NCBI RefSeq assembly: GCF_000960975.1
Contig: NZ_CP010803.1
Location: forward strand, 3,086,273 to 3,150,272
DNA length: 64,000 bases
Origin: Martelella endophytica
Lineage (GTDB): Bacteria; Pseudomonadota; Alphaproteobacteria; Rhizobiales; Rhizobiaceae
Reading direction: 5' to 3'
Shown here: positions 17,348-25,807 of the stretch, piece after piece
Layout of the letters: each line of letters starts with the position of its first letter
How positions within the stretch are numbered: position 1 is the stretch's first letter
Notes under the pieces: model-generated
Told to the model about the DNA's origin: nothing
Database searches by the model: none
What the model saw: only the letters and a program-made list of their open reading frames with translations
Program-made: the position numbers and the translations under genes

Positions 17348-19930
17348 TCAGCGTTTGCGGGCGGTCGTGCGCGGCGGCGGCGCCGGCTTTGCGTTCTCGT
17401 CCACGAGCAGGGCGGAGAGCGCCTCGTACGGCATCGGCCTCGCGAGCCAGAACCCCTGGAGCGTGTCGCAGCCAAGCTCGGTCAGGATATCGGCGTGCTG
17501 CTCCGTCTCCACACCTTCCGCGATGACCCTGATATCGAGCGCGCGGCCGATATCGACGATCGACTTGATAATGGCGCGCTGCTCGCGTGAAAGCACCAGC
17601 GGCAGCACCAGTTCCCGCGCGATCTTCAGACCGTTCGGCATGACCTTGAGAAGGCCCGATATCGAGGTATAGCCGGTACCGAAATCGTCGACGTCGATAT
17701 CGATGCCGAGACGGCGTATTTCACGCAGATTGTAGGCGCTGACATCGTCCTGATCGTCGAGGAAGATCGATTCCAGCAGTTCGAAGGCAAGCCGTCCCTC
17801 CGGCAGGAGATCGATCTCCTGCAGCGAGGCGATGAGGGCAGGGTCGCTCAGGCGTCGCGGTGACAGGTTGAGCGACAGCCGCGGCGGCGCAATGCCGAGT
17901 TGCGATAGCCGGCCGTAATCGTTCAGCGCCTGACGCAGGATGCTGGTGTCAATCAAGGTCATCAGGTTCAGCGTCTCGGCAAGCGGAATGAAGCTTCCGG
18001 GTTCACCGAAGGTCCCATCCGGGCGGCGCCAGCGGGCAAGCGTTTCGACCCCGGCGAGCGTTCGTGTGCGAGCATCATATTGCGGCTGATAGAACGGCAC
18101 GAAGGCGTCGTTTTCGACGGCTTCGATCAGCGCGTCTGCCGGGGCGCGGCTGGCAACGGCCGCAGCCTGCAATCCCCGCTCGAAGAACACGATCCGGTTC
18201 GGGCCTTCGGACTTCGCCCGTCTGACGGCGATGTCGCTTTCCTTCAGGAGGCCGCTTGCCGTTTTCTCTACGGATTGCTCCACCGTGGCAACGCCGATGC
18301 AGGCGCTGATCTTGCAACGCGTCCCGTCAATCTCGAAGTGTTTGGATATTTCGAGCAGGATCCGTCGCGCCGTGCTTTCCAGGGCGTCAGTGCCGCATTC
18401 ATAGCTCGAAACCAGCACGAACTCGTCGGCGCCGATCCGCGCGACGAAGTCATTGTGCTTGCTGACATGCAGCAGCACCTGGGCGACATGGTTGAGCACG
18501 CTGTCGCCGCCGGAAAGGCCATAGGTGTTGTTCACCAACTTGAACGCGTCGATATCCACCAGCATCAGGGCGAAACCACTGGTCGATTCGATTTCGATGC
18601 GCCGAGCGAGTTCTTCCTCCAGAAAGCGCCTGTTGGGCAAGGCGGTCAAATAATCGTGAAGTGCTGCATTCTCGACGTCGTAGCGGGCGCGTTCGAGTTC
18701 GAAATTGCGCGCTTCTGCGAGTTGCTTGGCGGTCACGAGGTCCTGGCGCAGCCGCGTCTCCTCGGTGACGTCCCAGTTGATGCCGACGAGGTATTCGATA
18801 CCCTCTGCGTTTTTCTGGCTGGTGACGAGATGGCGGACGTGGCGGAGGGCACCGTCGCTCTCGCGGAAAATCCGGAACTCGTCTTCCACCGGAATGTCAT
18901 CGCCACCAGCAGCGAGGCGCTTTTCAAGGGCGCGGTGGCGGTCATCCGGATGGATCAGCGCGGTGAAGCGGCTGAACGGGACGGTTTCCGGGTGATCCGT
19001 GAAACCCCAGATTTCGCTTAGCCGATCATCGACGGAGACATCGCCAGTCGACCGGTTGTGTTCGAACACGCCGATCTGCGATGTCTTGAGTGCAAGCTCC
19101 AGTCGCTGTCGCGTTCGCGTGAGAAGGGCTTCGCTCGTCTTGCGGTCGCTGATGTCGCGGTCCGTACCGACAACCCGCGCCGGTCTGTTGTCGTCGAAGA
19201 ACTCGACGGCATCGCCCCTGCATTCGATCCACATCCAGTGGCCGTCGGCATGTTTTTCCCGGTATTCAAAATTCATGAAGCGCGGATCGCCGAGCTTCTG
19301 CTTTTCGATGGCCTCAGCAACGAAGTCGCGGTCGTCCGGGTGAATCGATTGCAACCATTCAGTCGTCGAGGAAAAATGCAGGTCGCCGTTGACTGGCAAG
19401 CCGCGAATCGTTCGCCATGTCGGCGAATAGAAATAGGCGCCGGCACGGTAGTCATGATCCCACACGCCGAGGCCGGAACTGACGAGCGCGTAGTTCCAAA
19501 GCCGTTCGCGGGCTGCCGTGCGGGTTTCCTTTTCCTTCCAGTGGACGATGTCGATGATGGACAGCAGGATCCTCGCCGGCATGCCTTCGGCGCTGGCTGA
19601 AAGCAGGGTCGCGGCGATGAACATGCGGGGATACTCAACCTGGCCGTCCGGGCCGAACCGAAGCTCCAGGGCGCCCCCCGCATCATCACCTGCAGCGACG
19701 ACTTGCAGATAGTCGCGTAGCCGGCTGCGTTCATCAGGATGGACACAGTCGATGACGCCCTTGCCGCTGACCGACTGGCTCGTGCAGCTTTTACGGAAAT
19801 TGGCGTTCGTGGAGACGATCTCGAATGTGCTGGAATCGATCAACGCGACAGCGACAGGGATATCCTCAAGCGCCAGCAAGGCAACTTCGGCATCGTCCGG
19901 AATAATCGCACTTGTCGTGTCCCTCGCCAA
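17348..19930 (-). CDS. PAS-PAS-PAS-GGDEF-EAL cyclic-di-GMP signalling protein
   Basis: The 860-residue cytoplasmic protein has three PAS-like sensor modules (about 20-130, 145-265, 280-395; DRDISDRK and VGINWDVTEE mark PAC ends). A GGDEF domain (about 425-585) and an EAL domain (about 600-850) follow. The cyclase signature reads GADEF at 500-504 instead of GGDEF, and the usual RXXD inhibitory site is KHND, so cyclase activity is doubtful. The phosphodiesterase side keeps E629 (ETL), the NLSP Asn, DDFGTG at 748-753, the Lys of LKIA and AEGVET, so it may be active although the following KID is KIA. The start is a TTG with GGAAGG upstream. It likely lowers c-di-GMP in response to a PAS-bound signal. 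Confidence 0.88.
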   Translation of the reverse strand: MARDTTSAIIPDDAEVALLALEDIPVAVALIDSSTFEIVSTNANFRKSCTSQSVSGKGVIDCVHPDERSRLRDYLQVVAAGDDAGGALELRFGPDGQVEYPRMFIAATLLSASAEGMPARILLSIIDIVHWKEKETRTAARERLWNYALVSSGLGVWDHDYRAGAYFYSPTWRTIRGLPVNGDLHFSSTTEWLQSIHPDDRDFVAEAIEKQKLGDPRFMNFEYREKHADGHWMWIECRGDAVEFFDDNRPARVVGTDRDISDRKTSEALLTRTRQRLELALKTSQIGVFEHNRSTGDVSVDDRLSEIWGFTDHPETVPFSRFTALIHPDDRHRALEKRLAAGGDDIPVEDEFRIFRESDGALRHVRHLVTSQKNAEGIEYLVGINWDVTEETRLRQDLVTAKQLAEARNFELERARYDVENAALHDYLTALPNRRFLEEELARRIEIESTSGFALMLVDIDAFKLVNNTYGLSGGDSVLNHVAQVLLHVSKHNDFVARIGADEFVLVSSYECGTDALESTARRILLEISKHFEIDGTRCKISACIGVATVEQSVEKTASGLLKESDIAVRRAKSEGPNRIVFFERGLQAAAVASRAPADALIEAVENDAFVPFYQPQYDARTRTLAGVETLARWRRPDGTFGEPGSFIPLAETLNLMTLIDTSILRQALNDYGRLSQLGIAPPRLSLNLSPRRLSDPALIASLQEIDLLPEGRLAFELLESIFLDDQDDVSAYNLREIRRLGIDIDVDDFGTGYTSISGLLKVMPNGLKIARELVLPLVLSREQRAIIKSIVDIGRALDIRVIAEGVETEQHADILTELGCDTLQGFWLARPMPYEALSALLVDENAKPAPPPRTTARKR

Positions 19931-20154
19931 ACGCTTGGCCTTCCAGCATTTTGCGGATTCTCGGCGCGTTTTCCGACGTTCAGCACCTTATGCATATAAC
20001 GGCCGCACTTGGCGAACATCACGGCAGAAACACGTCCCTCGAACGAGAAACCGCACGTCATTTCGTGTCTTCTAATTCAACTAATGTGATGGATGTGAGC
20101 CGGATGTCAATTGGAGCGTTTGGCGAAAGACCTGTCAGGCCCTCGGCAGATACG

Positions 20155-20706
20155 CTATTTCAGGCGTGCGAGGAAGCGGCCGAACATCAAGATGCCCTCG
20201 GGCCAGGGACCGAAACCGGTGTCTGGACTGATATGTCCGGCCTCGCCGAGATCGAAGAATTCCGAGCCCCAGGCATTGGCGACATCGCCCGCATGCTCGA
20301 ACGAACCGAAGCTGTCATTGCGACTGGCGATGACGATGCTCGGGAAGGGAAGCGGTTCGCGCGGGTAGGGGCCGAAGCTCATCAGGTGTTTCGGCCGGAT
20401 CTTCGGATTGTCAACCTCCGGTGGTGCCACCAGGAAGGCCCCCGCGATCGGCTTGCGGAACTGCGAAATGGCGAGAATGGTCGTCGGCACGCCCAGCGAG
20501 TGGGCGACTAGCACGACCGGCCGCTCCGCAGTATTCACGGTTTCGGCGATCCGGTTTACCCAGGGCTCGCGCTCGGGCTTGGCAAAGTCATCCTGCACGA
20601 CGCGGCGCGCGGTGGAGAGTTTCTTCTCCCAGCGGCTCTGCCAGTGTTCGGGCCCGGAATCCTTCAGGCCCGTAACGATGATGATATCTGCTTCGGATGC
20701 TCTCAT
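20155..20706 (-). CDS. RBBP9/YdeN-family serine hydrolase
   Basis: The 183-residue alpha/beta hydrolase starts ADIIIVTGLKDSGPEHWQSRW, the family's glycine loop and HWQ.RW motif. The triad is visible: Ser70 in VLVAHSLG, Asp in ASRNDSFGS (about 131) and His in GEAGHISPDTGFGPWPEG (about 156). This group (RBBP9, YdeN) are small esterases of unknown natural substrate. It lies 13 bases downstream of purB on the same strand, probably in one transcript. Confidence 0.88.
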   Translation of the reverse strand: MRASEADIIIVTGLKDSGPEHWQSRWEKKLSTARRVVQDDFAKPEREPWVNRIAETVNTAERPVVLVAHSLGVPTTILAISQFRKPIAGAFLVAPPEVDNPKIRPKHLMSFGPYPREPLPFPSIVIASRNDSFGSFEHAGDVANAWGSEFFDLGEAGHISPDTGFGPWPEGILMFGRFLARLK

Positions 20707-20719
20707 GGCGCTTCAGCAA

Positions 20720-22027
20720 TCAGGCTTCGCCGAAGACGCGCCGGAAGATCGTGTCGGCGTGCTTGGTGTGGTAGCCAAGGTCGAATTTCTCGCGGATGAT
20801 TTCTTCGGACAACGCCGCGCGGACCTCTTCGTCGGCGAGAAGCTCTTCCTGGAAGTCCTTGCCCTGTTCCCAGACCTTCATCGCGTTGCGCTGGACGAGG
20901 CGATAGGCATCCTCGCGCGAGACGCCGGCCTGGGTCAGCGCCAGAAGTACGCGCTGCGAATGAACAAGGCCGCGGAACTTGTTGAGGTTGTTCATCATAT
21001 GCTCGGGGTAGACGAGCAGCTTGTCGATCACGCCGGTGAGCCGTGCGAGCGCGAAATCGAGCGTCACCGTCGCATCCGGGCCGATCATGCGTTCGACCGA
21101 AGAGTGCGAGATGTCGCGTTCGTGCCAGAGTGCCACGTTTTCCATGGCCGGCAGGGCGTAGCCACGGACCATGCGGGCAAGCCCGGTCAGGTTCTCGGTC
21201 AGCACCGGATTGCGCTTGTGCGGCATGGCGGACGAGCCCTTCTGTCCCGGCGAGAAGTACTCCTCCGCTTCCAGCACCTCGGTGCGCTGCAGGTGGCGGA
21301 TCTCAACCGAGAGACGCTCGACCGAGGAGGCGATCACGCCAAGCGTCGCGAAATACATCGCATGCCGGTCGCGCGGAATGACTTGGGTCGAAACCGGTTC
21401 CGGTTTCAGGCCCATGGCTTCGGCGACGTGCTCTTCGACGCGCGGATCGATATTGGCGAAGGTGCCGACGGCGCCCGAGATCGCGCAGGTGGCGATTTCC
21501 TCGCGCGCGGCGACAAGGCGGTCACGGCAGCGGGCAAACTCGGCATAGGCCTGCGCCAGCTTGATGCCGAAGGTGGTCGGCTCGGCGTGGATGCCATGCG
21601 AACGGCCGATGGTGATCGTGTCCTTGTGCTCGAAGGCGCGGCGTTTCAAAGCTTCGAGAAGCTTGTCGAGGTCGGCGAGCAGCAGGTCGCTTGCCCGCAC
21701 GAGCTGCACGTTGAAGCAGGTGTCGAGCACGTCGGAAGAGGTCATGCCCTGGTGCACGAAGCGGGCGTCCGGGCCGACGATTTCCGCAAGATGGGTCAGG
21801 AAGGCGATGACGTCGTGCTTGGTGACGGCCTCGATTTCATCGATGCGGTCGACATCGAAGGTGGCTGCGCTTCCCTTTTCCCAAATGGTCTTCGCTGCGC
21901 TTTCAGGAATGACGCCGATTTCGGCGAGCGCGTTGCAGGCGTGGGCCTCGATCTCGAACCAGATGCGGAACTTGGTTTCCGGCGACCAGATGGCCGTCAT
22001 CTCGGGGCGGGAATAACGCGGTATCAT
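20720..22027 (-). CDS. purB: Adenylosuccinate lyase
   Basis: PurB splits SAICAR and adenylosuccinate, releasing fumarate, in purine synthesis. The 435-residue product has MIPRYSRPEMTAIWSPE at the start, TSSDVLDT, GRSHGIHAEPTTFG (catalytic His), and the fumarase/aspartase superfamily signature SSAMPHKRNP on the mobile loop with its Ser nucleophile. The C terminus (FDLGYHTKHADTIFRRVFG) is typical of the short bacterial PurB type. ATG 22027 has AGGA about 10 bases upstream; a longer upstream frame lacks conserved sequence. The neighbours downstream are the RBBP9-like hydrolase and upstream, 89 bases away, the DUF2259 gene. Confidence 0.96.
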   Translation of the reverse strand: MIPRYSRPEMTAIWSPETKFRIWFEIEAHACNALAEIGVIPESAAKTIWEKGSAATFDVDRIDEIEAVTKHDVIAFLTHLAEIVGPDARFVHQGMTSSDVLDTCFNVQLVRASDLLLADLDKLLEALKRRAFEHKDTITIGRSHGIHAEPTTFGIKLAQAYAEFARCRDRLVAAREEIATCAISGAVGTFANIDPRVEEHVAEAMGLKPEPVSTQVIPRDRHAMYFATLGVIASSVERLSVEIRHLQRTEVLEAEEYFSPGQKGSSAMPHKRNPVLTENLTGLARMVRGYALPAMENVALWHERDISHSSVERMIGPDATVTLDFALARLTGVIDKLLVYPEHMMNNLNKFRGLVHSQRVLLALTQAGVSREDAYRLVQRNAMKVWEQGKDFQEELLADEEVRAALSEEIIREKFDLGYHTKHADTIFRRVFGEA

Positions 22028-22115
22028 CGAGGGCTCGTCCTTCAGGATTGTCTTTGCGCATGCGCATAGAACATTTCCGTCACAAATGAAATCTTTTCGG
22101 CCGGATAAATCGCCC

Positions 22116-22826
22116 TCAGGGCTTGAAGGGGAGGGCGAGCCAGCGTCCATCCGGGCCTTCGAAGCCCTGCGTCAGCACATTGACGAGCGCCACATGGACG
22201 GGCGAACCGGCGTCGAGATAGGTCATCACGCCGCCGAGTCGGTAGCCAAGCGGGCAGCCGCGACTGGCGGGAATGCGGTCGTCCGCGTGAAGTACGCGGC
22301 TTTCGCCCTCCGGTGGGGTGAAGGTGAGGCGATAGCCGCGGCCATCCTCGGTCACTGCGGCGCAGGCCGATCGCGCCGGAAGCGGAAAGTCCTCCAGCGA
22401 AAGCTGATAGACCGGCGAAAGATTGGGGTGGCTGCGGTAGTCCAGCGTGTCTCCGGTATCCTCCTCCGTCACCGGATTGAAGGCGGCGAGCCAGCCGGGA
22501 TGATCAAGCAGGCTATACTGCTGGATGAGACCGATGGCCTCGCCGACGGCTGCGGCACGCGCTCCTCCGACCGTCGCAGCCTCATCGTCGAGACGCACCC
22601 GATAGGGCGTGCCGTCGAGGAAGGAATCATTCTCCGTGTCGATGAAGAAGATGTTGGAATAGGGGAAGCCGGACCCGTCCTGAACACCGTATTCCTCGAA
22701 GGCGAATACCTTGCCGTCGTCGGAGAATCCGATCGGAACGAAGGTCGCGAAATCGCCGGCTGACGCGGTGCCGGCCGCAAGGCCGGCAATGAGGGACAGG
22801 GTGGCAAACAGGGGCGCTCCGGCCAT
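22116..22826 (-). CDS. Exported DUF2259 protein
   Basis: The 236-residue protein has a Sec signal (LFATLSLIAGLAAGTASAG) and a mature part starting DFATFVPIGFSDDGKVFAFEEYGVQDGSGFPY, the signature of the predicted secreted DUF2259 family. NIFFIDTENDSF and PSRGCPLGYR-like segments follow. The function of the family is not established. A good ribosome site (AAGGAG) precedes the ATG. Same-strand neighbours are rpe upstream and purB downstream. Two cysteines in the mature protein (near 154 and 190) could pair in the periplasm. Confidence 0.8.
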   Translation of the reverse strand: MAGAPLFATLSLIAGLAAGTASAGDFATFVPIGFSDDGKVFAFEEYGVQDGSGFPYSNIFFIDTENDSFLDGTPYRVRLDDEAATVGGARAAAVGEAIGLIQQYSLLDHPGWLAAFNPVTEEDTGDTLDYRSHPNLSPVYQLSLEDFPLPARSACAAVTEDGRGYRLTFTPPEGESRVLHADDRIPASRGCPLGYRLGGVMTYLDAGSPVHVALVNVLTQGFEGPDGRWLALPFKP

Positions 22827-22868
22827 TCTTCTCTCCTTCTCGTCACCGCATTGCGGCGCTGTGCAGAA

Positions 22869-23534
22869 CTATTTTTCGGCGGCCCTCAGAGCCTCGATCG
22901 CGGCCGAGTAGCGGCCGCCCTCGGCCTTGCCGAAGATGGCGGAACCCGCGACAAGTACATTGGCGCCGGCCTCGGTGACCGCCCCGACCGTATCGGGGGC
23001 GATGCCGCCATCGACCTGCAGTTCGATCGGCCGATCGCCGATGAGGGCATTTGCCTGACGGATCTTTTCCAGTGTTGCGGGAATGAAGGCCTGGCCGCCG
23101 AAACCGGGGTTCACGGTCATGATCAGGATGAGGTCGACATCGTCGATGACGTGTTCGATCATCGAGACCGGGGTTGCCGGATTGAGCGCCACACCGGACT
23201 TCTTGCCGAGATTGCGGATCGTCTGCAGCGAGCGGTGCAGATGCGGGCCGGCCTCTTCATGCACGGTAATGCGGTCGCAACCAGCCTTGGCGAAGTCTTC
23301 CAGGAACGGATCGGCCGGCGCGATCATCAGGTGGCAGTCGAACACGGCATCGGTATGCCGGCGCAGCTTGCTGATGATCGGCGGGCCGAAGGTGATGTTG
23401 GGCACGAAATGGCCGTCCATGACATCGAGATGGACCCAGTCGGCGCCGTCGTCGACAACGGCCTTCACCTCTTCGCCGAGGCGCGAGAAGTCAGCCGAGA
23501 GAATGGAGGGCGCGATGCGCAGGGGACGTTTCAC
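22869..23534 (-). CDS. rpe: Ribulose-phosphate 3-epimerase
   Basis: Rpe interconverts ribulose 5-phosphate and xylulose 5-phosphate in the pentose phosphate and Calvin pathways. The 221-residue TIM barrel has [34 protein letters not shown] (catalytic Asp and metal His), [16 protein letters not shown] (phosphate loop) and [10 protein letters not shown] (second Asp). The start is the GTG at 23534, which begins [12 protein letters not shown] and has AAGGA about 8 bases upstream; the more upstream ATG at 23576 adds unconserved residues. It lies 44 bases after the periplasmic binding protein gene on the same strand. Confidence 0.95.
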   Translation of the reverse strand: MKRPLRIAPSILSADFSRLGEEVKAVVDDGADWVHLDVMDGHFVPNITFGPPIISKLRRHTDAVFDCHLMIAPADPFLEDFAKAGCDRITVHEEAGPHLHRSLQTIRNLGKKSGVALNPATPVSMIEHVIDDVDLILIMTVNPGFGGQAFIPATLEKIRQANALIGDRPIELQVDGGIAPDTVGAVTEAGANVLVAGSAIFGKAEGGRYSAAIEALRAAEK

Positions 23535-23578
23535 TGCCGTATTCCTTGAGTTTCGCCCGTCAGGGCGGTGTTGCATGC

Positions 23579-24676
23579 TCAGTCCGCCTGGCGCTCCGAA
23601 TCGAACATCGGTACGAACTGCCCGTTCTGCCAGCGGAGCAGCATGAACGGGTTTTCGGTAAGTTCGTGGTTCTCCGCGAAGGTGAGGGGACCCATGAAAG
23701 TGTCAAACGTTTTACCGGAAAGCGATGCCGGGTTACCTGCTGCCACCGCCTGTGCACCAAGTTCAACGGCCGATGCTGCAGGAACGAAATAGCCTTCGGC
23801 AACAATGCCGGCCTGCTCGGCGCGCGCCACCAGGTCAGCGGCCGGGGGAAATTCGCCGTATTCGGGCAGGCCGATCGCGAGAACCCCGTCCCTCAGCGGC
23901 ACTTCGGTTTCGGCGGCGATCAGCGCATCCCCACCAAGAATGGTGAGCGCGCTATCCTGGTCGGCCGCGTCGCGGGCGATGATGGCAATGTCGCCGCGCG
24001 TGCCGCCGATGAGCACGCGCCGGGCTCCCGCCTGGGCGAGGCGGCGCACCAGCGATAATTGCTGTTCCTGGGCCGGGCGGAAGGTATCGACGAACACGGG
24101 TTTCAGCCCACGCTGTTCGATGGCGTTGCGTACGGCATTGACCAGCTCGCGGTAATAGATCGTACCGTCATCGACGAGCGCAACCGGATCGTCCGCCCAT
24201 TCCGACATGATGAAGTCGACGATGGCCGTGGTCTGCTCGGTTTCGTTCGGGGCCATGCGCCAGAGCGGCCAGTCATTGGCAAGCGCGTCGTTCATCAGCG
24301 GCATCGAGCGGACCGAGAGCGTGATCGCCGGAATGCCGGCGGTTTTCAGCACCGGAAGAGCACCGGTTAGCGTTTCGGAGCAGAGGAAGCCGATGGCCAC
24401 GTCGACATCCGCTTCGGCAAGAGCTTCGCCGATGTCGGTGCCGCTTCCTTCCTCGCAGGTTTCCTCGACCACGGTGATATCAGCATTCGACGGGCCTGCC
24501 TGCAACTCGGCGCCGTTCAGGATCTGCTGACCGAGCACGGCATATTCCCCCGATGCCGGGGCGACGACGCCGATTCTGGCATTGGCGGCCTCTGCCGGAA
24601 GCGGGGCTGCAAGCAAGATCACGGCGAGGGTGGCGGCGCGCTGAAACGTCATCAAAGTCCGTTGAGGCTGGAGCAT
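23579..24676 (-). CDS. Type-1 periplasmic binding protein (branched-chain amino acid ABC type)
   Basis: The 365-residue protein has a Sec signal ending [13 protein letters not shown], then [22 protein letters not shown], the LivJ/LivK-like opening of Peripla_BP_6 proteins. [26 protein letters not shown] and [18 protein letters not shown] follow, with the second lobe ending [33 protein letters not shown]. No ABC permease or ATPase genes are nearby, so it is an orphan receptor. It probably binds a small amino-acid-like or amide ligand in the periplasm. MTFQRAATL eight residues in is an alternative start. Confidence 0.85.
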   Translation of the reverse strand: MLQPQRTLMTFQRAATLAVILLAAPLPAEAANARIGVVAPASGEYAVLGQQILNGAELQAGPSNADITVVEETCEEGSGTDIGEALAEADVDVAIGFLCSETLTGALPVLKTAGIPAITLSVRSMPLMNDALANDWPLWRMAPNETEQTTAIVDFIMSEWADDPVALVDDGTIYYRELVNAVRNAIEQRGLKPVFVDTFRPAQEQQLSLVRRLAQAGARRVLIGGTRGDIAIIARDAADQDSALTILGGDALIAAETEVPLRDGVLAIGLPEYGEFPPAADLVARAEQAGIVAEGYFVPAASAVELGAQAVAAGNPASLSGKTFDTFMGPLTFAENHELTENPFMLLRWQNGQFVPMFDSERQAD

Positions 24677-24921
24677 TTTCGTCCTCTTCTATCTCCGATA
24701 ATGCTCTATCTCCTTGATTTCCCGCAATTGTATCGCGGGGTGACGGCCGGCCCCGGTGGCGACTAACGTCTTCGATCCGTGCTTCGTTCCGCGCGGTTCG
24801 GCATAGGGTTTGCTGGCCGTCGCGCTAGTCATACCCCTTGCAATGGGAGGGGGCAACGCCGTAAGTAGCCGGGCAAGCGCTCAGGATTGCGCTTTTTCAG
24901 GATTTTCGGGGCCGATACAGC

Positions 24922-25413
24922 ATGCATGACGAGAATTCATCTCCCAAGACCTACCGTGACGCGATGGCGCGCTACGCCGGCCATGTGCAGATCGTCACGA
25001 CGGCGGCCGGGGGGATGATGCGCGGCGTCACGGCGACCGCCTGCACATCCGTGTCGGATGCGCCCCCGACGGTGCTTGCCTGCGTCAACCGCCACAATCC
25101 GCGCAACGGCCTGTTTGCGGAAGCCGGCAACTTCGCCATCAACACGCTCGGAACCCGCCATCGCGCCCTTGCCGATGCCTTTTCCGGCCTTGGAGGGCTT
25201 TCAACCGAACAGCGCTTTGCCGAAGCGACGTGGGATCTTTCAGGCAGCGGTGCGCCGGTGCTTGTCGGTGCGCTTGCCAGTTTCGACTGCCGGCTGATCG
25301 AGGCCAGGGAGGTGGCATCGCACTGGATCCTCATCGGGGAGGTTATCGGCGTGCGTCTTGGCGATGCCGATAAGCCGCTGATCTATTTCGATCGCGGCTA
25401 CTGCTCGATGTAG
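24922..25413 (+). CDS. Flavin reductase (RutF/HpaC-like)
   Basis: The 163-residue protein has YAGHVQIVTTAAGGMMRGVTATACTSVSDAPPTVLACVNRHN, the typical N-terminal strand order of NADH:FMN oxidoreductases that feed two-component monooxygenases. NFAINTLGTRHRALADAFSG and IGEVIGVRLGDADKPLIYFDRGY complete the family pattern (the final Y after the R/G is usual). It would supply reduced FMN to a monooxygenase, but no monooxygenase gene is near it. The ribosome site is weak. A start at MARYAGHV (residue 15) is also possible. The gene is followed by the non-coding AT-rich region described separately. Confidence 0.85.
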   Translation: MHDENSSPKTYRDAMARYAGHVQIVTTAAGGMMRGVTATACTSVSDAPPTVLACVNRHNPRNGLFAEAGNFAINTLGTRHRALADAFSGLGGLSTEQRFAEATWDLSGSGAPVLVGALASFDCRLIEAREVASHWILIGEVIGVRLGDADKPLIYFDRGYCSM

Positions 25414-25453
25414 CCCTGCGTCAGGCGAATATCAATTTGTTCGAAAACAAGGC

Positions 25454-25483
25454 TTGACTAAAAAAGCATCATCACATTAGAAT
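25454..25483 (+). promoter_or_regulatory. Sigma-70-like promoter of a candidate small RNA
   Basis: TTGACT (25454-25459) and TAGAAT (25478-25483) are separated by 18 bases. This is one of the closest matches to a housekeeping promoter in the window, and no reading frame follows it. The start of transcription would fall near 25490. Confidence 0.5.
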
Positions 25484-25489
25484 GATCGC

Positions 25490-25640
25490 ATATTGAATAT
25501 ATGCTCAAAGATTTTTCAGAGTGCATTTTCATTCAAGGTCACGCTATTATCTGCGTATTCTGATCTTATCAAACGACCGATTTGAAAATCCAATTAGAGC
25601 CGCATTTCACTCCCAGGAAATGCGGCTCTTTCTCATTTTG
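25490..25640 (+). ncRNA. Candidate trans-acting small RNA, about 140-150 nt
   Basis: Between a promoter-like pair ending at 25483 and a very strong terminator at 25596-25640 lies about 105 bases of AT-rich DNA with no open frame of note. The GC content is clearly below that of the surrounding genes. Downstream of the terminator comes the end of a convergent helicase gene, which has its own terminator, so this one must serve a plus-strand transcript. The flavin reductase stop is 40 bases before the promoter, so read-through from it is an alternative. The terminator loop ACTCCCAG contains CTCCC, complementary to a GGGAG Shine-Dalgarno, a common trait of rhizobial regulatory RNAs. I cannot assign it to a named family. 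Confidence 0.5.
25596..25640 (+). terminator. Strong Rho-independent terminator
   Basis: AGAGCCGCATTTC (25596-25608) pairs over 13 perfect base pairs with GAAATGCGGCTCT (25617-25629), loop ACTCCCAG, followed by TTCTCATTTT. It is the best terminator in the window. Confidence 0.85.
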
Positions 25641-25722
25641 TTCAGACTTAATCGCGGCGCTATGCACTAAGTGCATGGCTTTGTGTTTCCGGACCGCCGT
25701 TCGTCTCCGGCACCCCAACCAT

Positions 25723-25754
25723 AAAAAAACGCCCCGCCTTCAAGAGGAGGGGCG
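25723..25754 (-). terminator. Rho-independent terminator of the DEAD-box helicase gene
   Basis: CGCCCCGCC (25730-25738) and GGAGGGGCG (25746-25754) pair with one mismatch; on the minus strand the stem is followed by seven T residues (25723-25729). It lies 55 bases after the helicase stop. Confidence 0.8.
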
Positions 25755-25807
25755 CGGACGGCAGGGCCGTTGATCAGATCGAGATCAGCCTTGCGCGGTG
25801 CCGAGGC

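Noticed and set aside
24875..24897. AAGCGC/GCGCTT hairpin before the flavin reductase as a terminator or riboswitch
   Set aside because: The stem has only 6 bp with a short T run, and no conserved riboswitch sequence is present.
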